64,000 nucleotides of DNA from DASUVM01 sp036378955 (GTDB lineage Bacteria > Patescibacteriota > Saccharimonadia > Saccharimonadales > Saccharimonadaceae), in assembly GCA_036378955.1 (NCBI GenBank), contig DASUVM010000009.1, positions 1 through 64,000 of the forward strand, in the 5' to 3' direction. A program made the position numbers and the translations under genes. The notes beneath the pieces are model-generated. The model was not told where the DNA came from and did no database searches. It saw nothing but the letters and a program-made list of their open reading frames with translations. This document shows positions 8,706 to 17,828 of this stretch, piece after piece; within the stretch, counting starts at the first letter, position 1, and each line of letters opens with the position of its first letter.

Positions 8706-9002
8706 CTACATAGCGAGCGCCTGGTCGGCTGCGCCCTCGTCGATGATTCGGCATTTTTCGCCGAAGTATTCCTTGATCAGCGCGACGCATGCCTTCCAGT
8801 CATCTGCCTGGAAGGGCGCCGGTCTGACCAGAGAGAATGTGATCGTGTTGCCAGCGATGAGCCGGCGATAAAGTCGGCCGAGGCCACTAATTGCCAAGAT
8901 CAGGATATCCGACTGATTGGCTGTCACCAGCTGGTTGAACTCAGCCCGGATGGTCAGCTTGTCTCCGGCTTTGAGGGTGTTGATGCGAATCGTGGTGCTC
9001 AT
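8706..9002 (-). CDS. orphan 98-aa soluble protein, unknown function
   Basis: A small beta-rich protein beginning MSTTIRINTLKAGDKLTIRA, with a middle SDILILAISGLGRLYRRLI and ending in ADQALAM. There is no signal peptide or membrane segment. The ATG at 9002 is preferred over one at 9029 because a GAAGGAA Shine-Dalgarno site sits 6-8 nt upstream of it. It is monocistronic, with a consensus promoter at 9069-9097 and a strong hairpin behind it. The plus strand is also open here but has no ribosome site. Family not recognised. Confidence 0.6.
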   Translation of the reverse strand: MSTTIRINTLKAGDKLTIRAEFNQLVTANQSDILILAISGLGRLYRRLIAGNTITFSLVRPAPFQADDWKACVALIKEYFGEKCRIIDEGAADQALAM

Positions 9003-9068
9003 GATGATTCCTTCGATGGTAAAGATCAATACTCCGGCTTTCGCCGATCCCGGTTTAGGATGATATAC

Positions 9069-9097
9069 ATTTTACAATATAACAATAGTTTTGTCAA
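9069..9097 (-). promoter_or_regulatory. consensus sigma70-type promoter
   Basis: On the minus strand, TTGACA (9097-9092), a 17-nt spacer and TAAAAT (9074-9069). It drives the 8706-9002 gene with a 5' leader of about 60 nt. Confidence 0.7.
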
Positions 9098-9216
9098 TAA
9101 TCTTTTAGTCAACTACATGTCTCTGAAATGATGACCGCAAATGCTTTCTCGGATTCTTATAGATATAAAATTGCCCTTTAGGTAACTTTTTTAGGCTAGT
9201 TTAGTATGATAAATAC

Positions 9217-9741
9217 ATGGTTCGTTGGCTTTCTAACCTTGACGCAGCGCTTACGGCGCGTATATATAACAAGCCGGCTTGGCTTTTACCGTTGATGTCG
9301 GTGTTGAGCACTGCCGGTCATCCCTTGGTTATTATTACTATTTGCGGGTTACTGGCACTGGGCGCCTACATAATTGGCCAGGTGTCAGTTGGGCTAGGCT
9401 TTGCTTTATGCCTGGTGGCGCTTGCCTTGGGCGGGCTCTTAAAGGGAGTGTTGAAGCGTGAACGGCCAACTTCACCCTATGCTGGCAATATGCGGGTTAA
9501 AAGTTTTAGCTTTCCGAGCGGACATGCGCTTGGTACATTAGTATTCTATGGTTATGTGAGCGTGCTTACTTTATTATTTTTGCCACAAATTGCACCTGTT
9601 GGCGTGCTTGTTTGCGCTATATTAGTACTGCTCACTGGGCTGGCTCGAGTCTATCTGGGCGCGCATTATGTCGGCGATGTCTTGGGTGGGTGGCTGCTTG
9701 GTGTGGTGGCGCTTGCTATTATTTTAGAAACGAGCCTGTAG
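9217..9741 (+). CDS. PAP2-family membrane phosphatase
   Basis: A 174-residue integral membrane lipid phosphatase. The three catalytic motifs of the phosphatidic acid phosphatase type 2 superfamily are present: KRERP (within KxxxxxxRP), PSGH and ARVYLGAHYVGD (SRxxxxxHxxxD-like). Five or six hydrophobic segments surround them. Substrates in this family include phosphatidate and undecaprenyl diphosphate. The stop overlaps the GTG of a diacylglycerol-kinase-like gene, so the two proteins may act on opposite sides of one lipid phosphate cycle. A TATGAT -10 box at 9205-9210 lies 6 nt before the ATG, so the mRNA is probably leaderless. Confidence 0.9.
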   Translation: MVRWLSNLDAALTARIYNKPAWLLPLMSVLSTAGHPLVIITICGLLALGAYIIGQVSVGLGFALCLVALALGGLLKGVLKRERPTSPYAGNMRVKSFSFPSGHALGTLVFYGYVSVLTLLFLPQIAPVGVLVCAILVLLTGLARVYLGAHYVGDVLGGWLLGVVALAIILETSL

Positions 9742-10634
9742 TGCATATTCTTGTTATTTACAATAAAGAGGCTGCTGCTCACCTTTCTGAGCTGCAGCAA
9801 GCATTTAGCATTCACCGGCAGTCAGCTGTTTTTAAGCCGCTCTCGGGGTCTATCAAAAAATACATCAAACAGGCGGTGAGGAGCGGTTGCGAATGTGTGG
9901 TGGCGGCGGGCGGCGACGGCACGGTCAATGCTGTAGCTAGTGAGCTTATGCAATATAAAAGCGTTGCACTTGGTGTGCTGCCAATGGGCACATTAAACCA
10001 TTTTGCGAAAGATATTGGCATGCCAACTGAGCTTCGGGCGGCAGTTACAGTAATAGCGCAAAATGAGAGGAAGAAGATTGACATTGCCCAAGTTGGCGAT
10101 CATTATTTTCTAAACAATGCTAGTTTTGGCGTTTATCCAATGCTTGTAAAAAAACGTGAAGACAGCCAAGAAAAAGTTGGTAAATGGCCAGCACTTTTGT
10201 GGGCATTTTTAAAAATAGTGCCACGGTTACGGCGTTATCGTGTGCACATCACTTGCGACCATATTCAAAAAACCTACCGAACGCCACTCGTTTTGGTAGC
10301 AAATAACCCTTACGATATTCGAAAAAGAGATTTTATCCGGCGCAAAACGCTAACGAGCGGTCTGCTCGTGGTGTATGTTTTAGAAACGAAGAACCTGCCA
10401 GAACTATTACTTGTTAGTTGGCGAGTTATTAGGGGGTTTGTTGAGCCTTCGCGCATCTTTACGCATATAAAAGCGCATGAAATCACACTCGAAAGAGCTA
10501 GTGGTAAGAGCCTCTTGCTTGCTTATGATGGCGAGGTAGTTTCTTTACCACAAGCATCAGTTTCTTTTAGGATTCTCCCCCGAAAACTACAGATTATCAC
10601 CCCTAAGCGCGAAGATCACGCAAGCGAAAACTGA
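9741..10634 (+). CDS. diacylglycerol kinase / LCB5-family lipid kinase
   Basis: 297 residues from a GTG that shares one base with the upstream stop (TAGTG). The ATP-binding GGDGTVNAVAS motif follows CVVAA, and GVLPMGTLNHFAKDIG is the second signature of the DAGK catalytic domain (PF00781). The C-terminal beta sandwich is also present (NNASFGVYP...LLLAYDGEVV). The predicted reaction is ATP-dependent phosphorylation of a membrane lipid alcohol. An upstream in-frame start inside the PAP2 gene is rejected because the domain begins at VHILVIYN. The 3' end overlaps the convergent ABC permease gene by 32 nt. Confidence 0.9.
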   Translation: MHILVIYNKEAAAHLSELQQAFSIHRQSAVFKPLSGSIKKYIKQAVRSGCECVVAAGGDGTVNAVASELMQYKSVALGVLPMGTLNHFAKDIGMPTELRAAVTVIAQNERKKIDIAQVGDHYFLNNASFGVYPMLVKKREDSQEKVGKWPALLWAFLKIVPRLRRYRVHITCDHIQKTYRTPLVLVANNPYDIRKRDFIRRKTLTSGLLVVYVLETKNLPELLLVSWRVIRGFVEPSRIFTHIKAHEITLERASGKSLLLAYDGEVVSLPQASVSFRILPRKLQIITPKREDHASEN

Positions 10635-11400
10635 GCCAACCGACTGCAAGCATAATGAGTGTGATGCCAGCCAGAATAGAGATATGATCGAGTTGTAGGC
10701 CACTTTTTTGTACAAGTGACGGGTCGAAGTAATGCATGAGCGAGGCCCGTTCAGGCTGTTCGAGCCAGTCAATGTTCTTACCGAAGGTTGTTAAAATGAA
10801 GCTTCCTATTGTTACAATTAACCCTATCGGCATGGTAATGGCTTTGCTGCCGGTGGCGAAGCCGATCATCATTGGAATGGTGAGGGCTGTTATGCCAAAG
10901 ATCCACGTCATGAGCGAGAGTTGCCCAATGAGTGTGTGGTGGAACTCTTCACCAATACTTATAACGCCAAGATAGACTCCTACGCCCGTGGCGAGGGCGG
11001 CCAGGCCCATAATGAGTACACCGGCGAGCCATTTTTCCCATAAAATGCGTCCGCGACTAAGGGCTGTGGCGGTCAGGGTTCTGATTTTTCCTTGATCTTC
11101 TTCGGTCACGGTGAGGCTATTGGCTAACAGTAACCCCATGAGCAGAAAGAAGAGCGCTAAGCGAATATCGTAGAGCTGCGAAGTAATGTAGCCGTCGATA
11201 TTACTAAAGGCCGAAACATCGCCTAGTAAACCTTGCAGTTGCTCGGGGAGTTTTTTAGAAATTTCGCTCATATCAAAACTTTGAGCAAGCGATGGAAAGA
11301 AAATGATGACCATCCAGGCCATAAGGATAATACCGAAGCTCCAGCCAATCATAAACCAGCGTTTATCAAACAGTGTTTTGGTGAATAGCGAGTGCATCAT
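10603..11400 (-). CDS. ABC-2 type transporter permease
   Basis: A 265-residue membrane subunit with six hydrophobic segments, an N-terminal cytoplasmic start (HSLFTKTLFDKRW), the conserved TVTEEDQGKIRTLTATALSR coupling region and the helix pair typical of ABC-2 permeases. The ATG overlaps the stop of the ATPase gene by 4 nt (ATGA), so the two are translationally coupled subunits of one exporter. The C-terminus overlaps the convergent lipid kinase gene. Substrate unknown; drugs or peptides are typical for the family. Confidence 0.88.
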   Translation of the reverse strand: MMHSLFTKTLFDKRWFMIGWSFGIILMAWMVIIFFPSLAQSFDMSEISKKLPEQLQGLLGDVSAFSNIDGYITSQLYDIRLALFFLLMGLLLANSLTVTEEDQGKIRTLTATALSRGRILWEKWLAGVLIMGLAALATGVGVYLGVISIGEEFHHTLIGQLSLMTWIFGITALTIPMMIGFATGSKAITMPIGLIVTIGSFILTTFGKNIDWLEQPERASLMHYFDPSLVQKSGLQLDHISILAGITLIMLAVGWLSFRLRDLRA

Positions 11401-12299
11401 ATTTTTGGCTCCTCGTCTTGGTAAAGCTCGTGAAAAATATCATCAAGGTCTTGCTTGGTGATGGTGGTGTCGCTAAGACCTTTTAGCTTTGACAGCCAGG
11501 CGAGCAGTGGCTTCATTTCGCCAGTATAACGAAAACGAACAGTGTGCTCGGCCTGCTTCAGCTCAACGGCATCTTTTGGTAGCTCTTTAGCAACCAGCTC
11601 AAGCGTTTCGGTGGGTGCTGCAATAGTGACGATCTTCCCCTGTTGTTCTTCGAGCTCATCAACGCTACGGTTCATGATAATTTGGCCGTGTTTCATAAAT
11701 AAGACACGGTCGCAGCTATGTGCTACTTCGCTTAAAATATGAGAAGACATGAGTACTGTGGTGCCCTTTTTTTGCGATTCGCCAATAATACCCATGAATA
11801 TATCTTGCATGAGCGGGTCGAGCCCGCTGGTGGGCTCATCAAGAATAAGTACTTCTGGTTCGTGCTGCAAGGCGCCTATCAGAGCAATTTTTTGTTTATT
11901 GCCGCGCGAAAGCTGCTTGATGGGCTTGTGTAATATGGGTTGTAAATCGGCAATGAGTGCTTCGCGGGCTGTCGGTTTAGCTTTGCTAGCGTGCGCCATA
12001 AAATCGAGATATTGTTGACCTGTGGTGTTGTCGAACAGCGCCATATCGCCTGCCGCGAAGCCAACACGATTGTGTAAGCTGTGGGCAGATTGTGGCCGCA
12101 CTTTAGTGCCAAGTAGTGTAATTTCGCCGTGATGTGGCCGAATGAACCCCATGAGCATGCTAATGCTTGTTGTTTTGCCCGCACCATTAGGGCCGACAAA
12201 GCCGATGACCTCGCCTTTTTCAACTTCAAACGATACTTCGCGCACTGCTTTGGTGCTGCCGAATGTCTTGCTGACGCTTGCAAAGCTTATAGCGGTCAT
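11397..12299 (-). CDS. ABC transporter ATPase (CcmA/NatA type)
   Basis: A 300-residue ATPase subunit: Walker A GPNGAGKTT, signature LSRGNKQKI (an R replaces the usual second G of LSGGQ), Walker B VLILDEPTSGLD and the H-loop MSSHILSE. The C-terminal extension after residue 215 is usual for this subfamily. It is the first gene of a two-gene export operon, only 1 nt after the FAD oxidase stop on the coordinate map but transcribed before its permease. Membrane-associated on the cytoplasmic side. Confidence 0.93.
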   Translation of the reverse strand: MTAISFASVSKTFGSTKAVREVSFEVEKGEVIGFVGPNGAGKTTSISMLMGFIRPHHGEITLLGTKVRPQSAHSLHNRVGFAAGDMALFDNTTGQQYLDFMAHASKAKPTAREALIADLQPILHKPIKQLSRGNKQKIALIGALQHEPEVLILDEPTSGLDPLMQDIFMGIIGESQKKGTTVLMSSHILSEVAHSCDRVLFMKHGQIIMNRSVDELEEQQGKIVTIAAPTETLELVAKELPKDAVELKQAEHTVRFRYTGEMKPLLAWLSKLKGLSDTTITKQDLDDIFHELYQDEEPKI

Positions 12300-12300
12300 A

Positions 12301-13944
12301 TTAAAACTTCTTTCGAATGTGCGACATGCTAAACTCCCAGCTGGCGTCGGTTTTTTTGTGCGGATTAAACATATTCTCGGGGTCGAAAATATGCTTCACT
12401 TGCTTGAAATAGCCGAACACTTGCTTGCCAAACATTTCTGGCAGCCAGGGCCCACGGACCAGGCCGTCGTTATGTTCGCCCGAGAGTGAACCTTTGTATT
12501 TCAAGACTAGCTCATTCACTTCTTTCATGGCTGGCTCAAGTTTGGCACGTTCGCTTTCAAGTTCAATACGCATGAGCGGAATAACATGGAAGTTACCGTC
12601 GCCCATGTGGCCGGCGATGGTGGCGAGTAGCTTGTATTTCTTAATAATGGTGCGCAATTGCGGCAAAAACTCGGGCAAATATTGCGGTTGCACCACAAAA
12701 TCGTCAATGAACGGTGCGGTGTGCTTGTCGCGCACTTTTTTGCGAAGCAAATTGAAGCTTTCGCGGCGCATGATCCAAAACTTTTTACTTTTAGCCTCGG
12801 TTTCGTCACGTTCCATAGCCATGCCGTATGGCTTGAGTGTTTCACGCATACGCTCGATTTTATCGGCGACTTCTTGTGCGGTTTTGCCATTAAATTCAAC
12901 CATTAAAATAAGCTTTGGAATACCTTGCATGAGCATAAATAGGTTTGGTATGAGGCTCAGTCCAAGCTTTGCCAGGCCGATCCACCCCAATGTTTTACGG
13001 AAGAAAAAGAAGAATTTAAAGCTCAGCCACAGCGTGTTGTCGTCGAATGATTCGAAAGTGGCCGGCTTGTGCGATAGCACAACATTAATAACTTCACCGA
13101 GTTTGGTGGTGTCTTTCATGAAACACACCAAAAGCCCAGAGTGTTTGCGACGCTCGACGAGCTTGAATTTTATATCAGTAACGAAGCCAAGTGTTCCCTG
13201 GGCGCCGACGAATAATTTGCACAAGTCAAAAATGCCGGTGTTATGATCCCAGACATCCCAAAGGTTATAGCCCATTGAATTTTTGCTAACCTGGGGTTTG
13301 GCGGCTTTAATTTCATCATAATGTGCTTCGCAGAGTTCATATACTTGCTTGTAAATGCTGCCTTCAAAATCATTCTGCGCGATTTTAGCCTCAAGCTCTT
13401 TTTTATTGAGTGGCCGAACGGTATATTCATTGCCGTCGCGTAACACTACCTTCAGTTCGGTGACAAAATCTTCAGTTTTGCCATATTCGAGTGATTTTTC
13501 ACCGCCTGAATTGTTATTGACCATACCGCCGACGGTGCAGAGCTCGCGGCTGGCGGGGTAGGTTGGCATTAAAACGTCAAGTTTTAGCGTTTCTTTGTCG
13601 AAATCGCGATAAAATACCCCTGGTTGCACATGGCCTTCGGTGGGTGTAACGCGCGTAATCTTGTTAAAATGCCGGCTCATGTCCATAATAATTGAATCGT
13701 TGACTGCCCCGCCCGACATACAAGTTCCGGCCGAACGAGCAGTAATGCTCAATTGAGGGCTCTTTTTTTTGTTTTCGCTGACGAGTTTCACCAAGGCTTG
13801 CACATCGGCGCTATCTTGCGGCGCAACCACTACTTCGGGCTTTAGCTCAAACAAACTGGCATCGTGGCTGTAAAACTCGCGGGCGGCTTCGCTGGTATCA
13901 ATTTCGCCTTTAAAGATGTTTTTTAGTTTTTCGGCAATATCCAT
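12301..13944 (-). CDS. FAD-linked oxidase (glycolate / D-lactate dehydrogenase-like)
   Basis: A 547-residue FAD_binding_4 plus FAD-oxidase_C protein. FAD-site motifs are visible (ITARSAGTCMSGGA, TVGGMVNNNSGG, GTLGFVTDI), as is the C-terminal AGHMGDGNFHVIPLM with its conserved His. The cap region contains a hydrophobic stretch (FKFFFFFRKTLGW, LSLIPNLFMLM) that may dock on the membrane. Relatives oxidise 2-hydroxy acids such as D-lactate and pass electrons to quinone or an iron-sulfur partner. No partner gene is nearby. The start at 13944 is chosen because TATCAT (13956-13951) lies 6 nt before it. It ends 1 nt before the ABC ATPase gene region, on the same strand. Confidence 0.88.
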   Translation of the reverse strand: MDIAEKLKNIFKGEIDTSEAAREFYSHDASLFELKPEVVVAPQDSADVQALVKLVSENKKKSPQLSITARSAGTCMSGGAVNDSIIMDMSRHFNKITRVTPTEGHVQPGVFYRDFDKETLKLDVLMPTYPASRELCTVGGMVNNNSGGEKSLEYGKTEDFVTELKVVLRDGNEYTVRPLNKKELEAKIAQNDFEGSIYKQVYELCEAHYDEIKAAKPQVSKNSMGYNLWDVWDHNTGIFDLCKLFVGAQGTLGFVTDIKFKLVERRKHSGLLVCFMKDTTKLGEVINVVLSHKPATFESFDDNTLWLSFKFFFFFRKTLGWIGLAKLGLSLIPNLFMLMQGIPKLILMVEFNGKTAQEVADKIERMRETLKPYGMAMERDETEAKSKKFWIMRRESFNLLRKKVRDKHTAPFIDDFVVQPQYLPEFLPQLRTIIKKYKLLATIAGHMGDGNFHVIPLMRIELESERAKLEPAMKEVNELVLKYKGSLSGEHNDGLVRGPWLPEMFGKQVFGYFKQVKHIFDPENMFNPHKKTDASWEFSMSHIRKKF

Positions 13945-14029
13945 GTACATATGATACGGCTATTGAGCAGGAAAGCACAAGCTCGTTTAGCATTAAAGCA
14001 TAGAAGTCGGGTACCGAGGTGTGCTTTAT

Positions 14030-14058
14030 TTGACAAATCTACAACAACAGTTTATCAT
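14030..14058 (+). promoter_or_regulatory. consensus sigma70-type promoter
   Basis: TTGACA (14030-14035), a 17-nt spacer and TATCAT (14053-14058). Transcription of the 14108 gene would start near 14066, leaving a leader of about 40 nt with a strong ribosome site. Confidence 0.75.
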
Positions 14059-14107
14059 ATATCTAATCTGTTCATTCCGACAGCGTTCTTACTCACCGGA
14101 GGCTACT

Positions 14108-14656
14108 ATGGCAGCATCTCGCAAATCTCCTGCTCACTCGATGGCCGCCATGTTCTCTCAGGTTCACCCGAGCCCGGCGACATGGGCTATGCTCTGGCGA
14201 AGCAACGAGGGCAATATCGTTCTTGAGAGAATTGGCCAGTTCTTGACCGGCTTTCAGCCGGACGGGAACTGGCCCAACCCACAGCTCAGAGCAATGTTCC
14301 GCACTAGCCATGCCCATCCCTTGTATGGATTGGAGCACTTTACGTACACACCAGGCGATCTCGGTCTACTGCCCGTCAGGGTGTTCCCGCGTTACAATCA
14401 GCTCAATGAGCCCTTGGAGCCACCCACCGACAGCTATATGGGAATCCGATTTCTCGGTATATTTGTGCGCGACCCGTGTGATCCGTATGCGTTCTGGCTG
14501 CCTAATTTCATCGTGAAGCTTCAGCACGCGCACAAGGCAATTGGCTGCACTCGTAAAGAGTTCCATCAGATTCACCTACCCAAGCTCTATGGGGAGATGG
14601 AAGACGAAGCTATCGAACGTGTCTGGCTGGAGCTGCAGCGGGGCGGGCAAAGATAA
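14108..14656 (+). CDS. orphan soluble protein, unknown function
   Basis: A 182-residue protein with no membrane segment and no recognised family. It is rich in Pro, aromatic residues and His (SHAHPLYGLEHFTYTPGD, RDPCDPYAFWLPNF) and has a helical C-terminus (EMEDEAIERVWLELQRGG). The ATG at 14108 follows CCGGAGG by 6 nt, so upstream in-frame starts are rejected. It forms a complete single-gene unit: promoter at 14030-14058, Shine-Dalgarno site, gene, terminator at 14749-14786. By eye, base composition is more GC-rich than in neighbouring core genes. Confidence 0.65.
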   Translation: MAASRKSPAHSMAAMFSQVHPSPATWAMLWRSNEGNIVLERIGQFLTGFQPDGNWPNPQLRAMFRTSHAHPLYGLEHFTYTPGDLGLLPVRVFPRYNQLNEPLEPPTDSYMGIRFLGIFVRDPCDPYAFWLPNFIVKLQHAHKAIGCTRKEFHQIHLPKLYGEMEDEAIERVWLELQRGGQR

Positions 14657-14748
14657 CGACGAGCTGGTCTAGTCAGGTAGGCCAGGCTCTGTGTGTGAAA
14701 CATTTGTCGGTCTGACCTGATCAGCCCTGAGTTGCTGGCACACTAAGG

Positions 14749-14786
14749 CAATAGCCCTGTGTCGATCGACTCGGGGCTATTGTTTT
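14749..14786 (+). terminator. intrinsic terminator
   Basis: Nine-bp perfect stem CAATAGCCC/GGGCTATTG (14749-14757 and 14774-14782) followed by TTTTA. It ends the 14108-14656 unit. Confidence 0.75.
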
Positions 14787-14841
14787 ATGCGTCAGAGCCA
14801 AAAGCAGTTACGAATTGCCCCTGTTTAGTGCGAGCTTCGTA

Positions 14842-15405
14842 TTATTTTGTCAGGGTTTGCTTGACGCGTTCCGACTTTAAGAAGTAGAGTGCGAATAGCC
14901 CCAGAACAAACCAGGCAACGAGCAGCGACGCAACAAGGTTAGCCACACTATCGATAGGGTTTGTCAGGAGTGTGATGGTTGAGTACAGCCCGCTGGTTGC
15001 AAATGAGCTGACAGCGACCCATTTTCCAATTTTTTTGCGCATAACAATTAACAATATGGCGACGATATTAATAATAGCCATGATTGGCATAAAAATGACA
15101 TCAACGATTTTAAAACTCACCCCAGCCTCGCCGCTAATTTGTGCAAAGAAGTTGTAAATTCCGCCGATGGCACCGAGCGCAAACAGCACGATCCAAAAGG
15201 CTAGCCAACCGCCAACACCCTCTAGTGAACGATGTGTTACAACATATTGTTGGCCTTGCTGCGGTTGCTGTATGGATTGCGTCGCCGCGGCAGGCTGTGG
15301 CTCGGGCTGAGAAGTTGGCGTGGTTGGTGCTGGTGACGGTGCTGCTGCTTCGGGGGTAGTATCTGACTTTTTTGGTTGTTCTGGTGTGTTTTTTGCTGGT
15401 TCCAT
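14842..15405 (-). CDS. DUF2569-like four-helix membrane protein
   Basis: 187 residues. A Pro/Gln/Ala-rich disordered N-terminus of about 65 residues precedes four membrane segments. The start of the membrane domain, GVGGWLAFW, matches the GxGGWL opening of DUF2569 proteins. The ATG at 15405 has an AAAGGAG Shine-Dalgarno site and replaces a longer in-frame start. It is followed on the plus-strand side by the terminator at 14749-14786 of its convergent neighbour. Function of the family is unknown. Confidence 0.65.
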   Translation of the reverse strand: MEPAKNTPEQPKKSDTTPEAAAPSPAPTTPTSQPEPQPAAATQSIQQPQQGQQYVVTHRSLEGVGGWLAFWIVLFALGAIGGIYNFFAQISGEAGVSFKIVDVIFMPIMAIINIVAILLIVMRKKIGKWVAVSSFATSGLYSTITLLTNPIDSVANLVASLLVAWFVLGLFALYFLKSERVKQTLTK

Positions 15406-15451
15406 GTTGACTCCTTTAAATATCGCTTGATCGTATGGTAACAGAGGCAAG

Positions 15452-15613
15452 TTAGGTTTGTCTAGGAGTTATTGTATGTGTTTTGCTATTGAGGCCTTGT
15501 GGCCTAAGCTTGACGCTGACAATATACGAATGCATGACGCCAAGCATAGCATAAACGGTATCAATCTCAAATCTTTGAGCTATTTCTTGTGTACGGAAGC
15601 GCAGAGGTTGCAG
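15452..15613 (-). other. open frame without normal start after the ABC permease
   Basis: Directly after the permease stop (15631) there is a good Shine-Dalgarno-like AAAAGGAGA, and an open minus-strand frame runs to TAA at 15452-15454 (peptide includes RTQEIAQRFEIDTVYAML). No ATG, GTG or TTG lies at a usable distance; CTG at 15613 is the only near-start. A plus-strand frame is also open. It may be a decayed or non-canonical small gene. I see no other feature in 15406-15630. Confidence 0.2.
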
Positions 15614-15630
15614 TAACGAGCTCTCCTTTT

Positions 15631-16845
15631 CTAAGTTTTGCGGCCAAGCATCTCTTTAAAACTAAGCCGCCGGCTGTATTCAACGGTGCCATACCTGAAA
15701 ATGCGAATGGCTAGCGCCATGGCGGCGATAGCTGTGATTGAAATAATCGCGATGCCAATAACTGCTTCGTGTAGCGGTAGATTTCCGAATGTATTGCGTA
15801 ACATCAGCGTCGTTGGTGCGGTAAACGGAAAGAATGAAAAAACTTTCACAATCGGTTGTTCGGGGTCGAGAAAGAGTATTGAACCGATCCAGCCGGGCGA
15901 AAACATCAACACATAGAAGATGCTAAGAAAACTGTTGGCTTCTTTGGCTGTTGGCACGGCAGCGCCAGTTGCAACAAATAAGCCGGTATAAAGCATTAAA
16001 GAAGTAACAAACAAAATTACACCCACCGTAACGGCAATTGGGTCAATAGGGATATTCGAGAGATTGAGGGCGCTCAGCGCGTCGGTACCCCTGAAAATCA
16101 CAAATGCAAGAAACGATGGCACAATAATAACCAAAAGCTGCAATAGCCCAGTGGCAAAAATACCGATAATTTTACCAAGAATGAGCGTGCGCGCTTTAAT
16201 GGTTGTGAGAATAATTTCAGTGACCCGGCTTTCTTTTTCTTCAGTAGTGCTGGTGAGCATTTGGCCAATTAAGCTCATGCCAACTATTAAAAAGAGCGCT
16301 ATAAAAATAGCTGGTGCTACCATGCGTTCTAAGCCGGGTGCAGGCCGGCCATCTTTATATGTTGTGCTTTTTACTTTTGGTTCGCTTTCGAGCAGTTTTA
16401 CTTTTGTGTCTGAGCCTATGCTGGTGCTAATACTTTGCCGAAGCAGCGAAGCAGCAACGGCTTCATAGCGGCCATTTTTGGTCAGGCCGACATCTTTAGC
16501 ATAGGTTTCAATCGGTTGTTTGCTGGGGTCGGCTGGGTAATAAAAGAAGGCGTCGATCTCCCCTGCTTTAACTTCGGCGATACCTGCATCTTTTGTGGGA
16601 GCGGCGATGCCACCGGCCTGCTCGATCAAGCCCGTTGCTACCAGGCCTGAATCGTCTTTCACGCTGAAGCTAAACTTTTCTTTGTTCGTCTGCTCAACTG
16701 CAGTATCAGATTGGGCAGCTGAGAAGAAGCTAATACTAAAAATAACGGCAAACATTATCGGCACCGAAAGAGCGCTAACCCAAAAGGTTGGTTTTTTAAT
16801 GGTGCGGAAGAATTCGAACGAAACAACTGTTTTTAAGTTATGCAT
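15631..16845 (-). CDS. ABC-2 transporter permease (NatB-like)
   Basis: A 404-residue permease with an N-terminal helix (PTFWVSALSVPIMFAVIFSI), a large extracellular domain (about residues 40-175) and a cluster of five or six C-terminal helices. The motif LTSTTEEKESRVTEIILTTI is the coupling region of NatB/YhaP-type permeases, and KEMLGRKT ends the protein. The ATG at 16845 lies 7 nt past the ATPase stop. Relatives export sodium, drugs or peptides together with a NatA-type ATPase. Confidence 0.88.
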   Translation of the reverse strand: MHNLKTVVSFEFFRTIKKPTFWVSALSVPIMFAVIFSISFFSAAQSDTAVEQTNKEKFSFSVKDDSGLVATGLIEQAGGIAAPTKDAGIAEVKAGEIDAFFYYPADPSKQPIETYAKDVGLTKNGRYEAVAASLLRQSISTSIGSDTKVKLLESEPKVKSTTYKDGRPAPGLERMVAPAIFIALFLIVGMSLIGQMLTSTTEEKESRVTEIILTTIKARTLILGKIIGIFATGLLQLLVIIVPSFLAFVIFRGTDALSALNLSNIPIDPIAVTVGVILFVTSLMLYTGLFVATGAAVPTAKEANSFLSIFYVLMFSPGWIGSILFLDPEQPIVKVFSFFPFTAPTTLMLRNTFGNLPLHEAVIGIAIISITAIAAMALAIRIFRYGTVEYSRRLSFKEMLGRKT

Positions 16846-16852
16846 AGTGTTC

Positions 16853-17770
16853 TCATGCCTCCTTTGCGGCGGTTTCGCCATAAATTGCCACGAACACATC
16901 GTCAAGTGAAGGCTTGCGGACTTCAAATAATGAAAGCTCTAACGACGGTTCTTTAGCAAGTTTTTGAAGAATCGCCTGCTGTTGTACGCCTGCAGCTGGC
17001 CTTAGCTCGGCAAAATGTGGCAGCTGTTTATGGATTTCGTAAAGTTTTTCGTGTCTCGGCAACTCTCCCCTAAAGCGTAGAGCAATAATGTTGCCCCCGA
17101 ACTCTCCGCGAACATCGTCGGTTGTGCCATAGGCGCGCCGCTTGCCGTCTTTGAGCATAACAATGCGATCACATAGCCGTTCAACTTCTTCCATCTGGTG
17201 TGTTACTAAAATAACGGTGGCGCCGCGCTGGTTCTGCTCTTCAACCATCTCCATTAGTAGCCGGCGGTTAACAGGGTCGAGACCCTTGGTTGGTTCGTCA
17301 AGAATAAGTAGCTCAGGCTGGTTCATCATGGTGACGCCAAGCTGGATTTTTTGCTGCTGGCCACCAGATAGCTTTTCTAGTTTCATTTTTTGCTTGCCTA
17401 AGAGGCCAACTCGCTCAAGGTAAGCAAGCGACCAATCATGAGCCTGGCGCCGACTCATTTGTTTGAGCATACCAAAGTAAACCATAATATCGATAACGGT
17501 TTCTTTTCTGTAAAGGCCTCTTTCTTCAGGCAAATAGCCCAGCTTACCGCTTAAGTGGCTTTGATAGCGCTGCCCGTCGATCAGCAGCTCTCCGGCAGTT
17601 GGTTCATAAATGCCAAGCAAGGCTCTGAGCGTGGTTGTCTTACCTGAACCGTTTGAGCCTAAAAAGCCGAACACTTCGCCCTTTTTAACGTTAAATGAAA
17701 GGTCATCAATGACTTTTTTGCGGCCAAAGCTCATTGAAAAATGCGAAATAGTAACATGCTCGGTTGCCAT
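16853..17770 (-). CDS. ABC transporter ATPase (NatA-like)
   Basis: A 305-residue ATPase: Walker A GSNGSGKTTT, signature LSGGQQQKI, Walker B LLILDEPTKGLD, H-loop VTHQMEEV, and the DUF4162-type C-terminal extension common in this subfamily (RKPSLDDVFVAIYG). The start at ATG 17770 follows AAGG by 4 nt; an upstream TTG gives only an unrelated extension. It is the first gene of a two-gene export operon. Confidence 0.92.
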   Translation of the reverse strand: MATEHVTISHFSMSFGRKKVIDDLSFNVKKGEVFGFLGSNGSGKTTTLRALLGIYEPTAGELLIDGQRYQSHLSGKLGYLPEERGLYRKETVIDIMVYFGMLKQMSRRQAHDWSLAYLERVGLLGKQKMKLEKLSGGQQQKIQLGVTMMNQPELLILDEPTKGLDPVNRRLLMEMVEEQNQRGATVILVTHQMEEVERLCDRIVMLKDGKRRAYGTTDDVRGEFGGNIIALRFRGELPRHEKLYEIHKQLPHFAELRPAAGVQQQAILQKLAKEPSLELSLFEVRKPSLDDVFVAIYGETAAKEA

Positions 17771-17828
17771 TGACCTTATTGAATCACAGAGGCTGTTAAA
17801 CTGCAAAGTAATGGGCTATACTGCGAAT

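Noticed and set aside
8631..9131. Plus-strand 166-aa open frame over the 8706-9002 gene
   Set aside because: No start with a ribosome site; it runs through a hairpin and the promoter of the minus-strand gene.
10603..10634. Convergent 32-nt overlap as a sign of a wrong gene end
   Set aside because: Both proteins keep normal family C-termini, so the overlap looks real.
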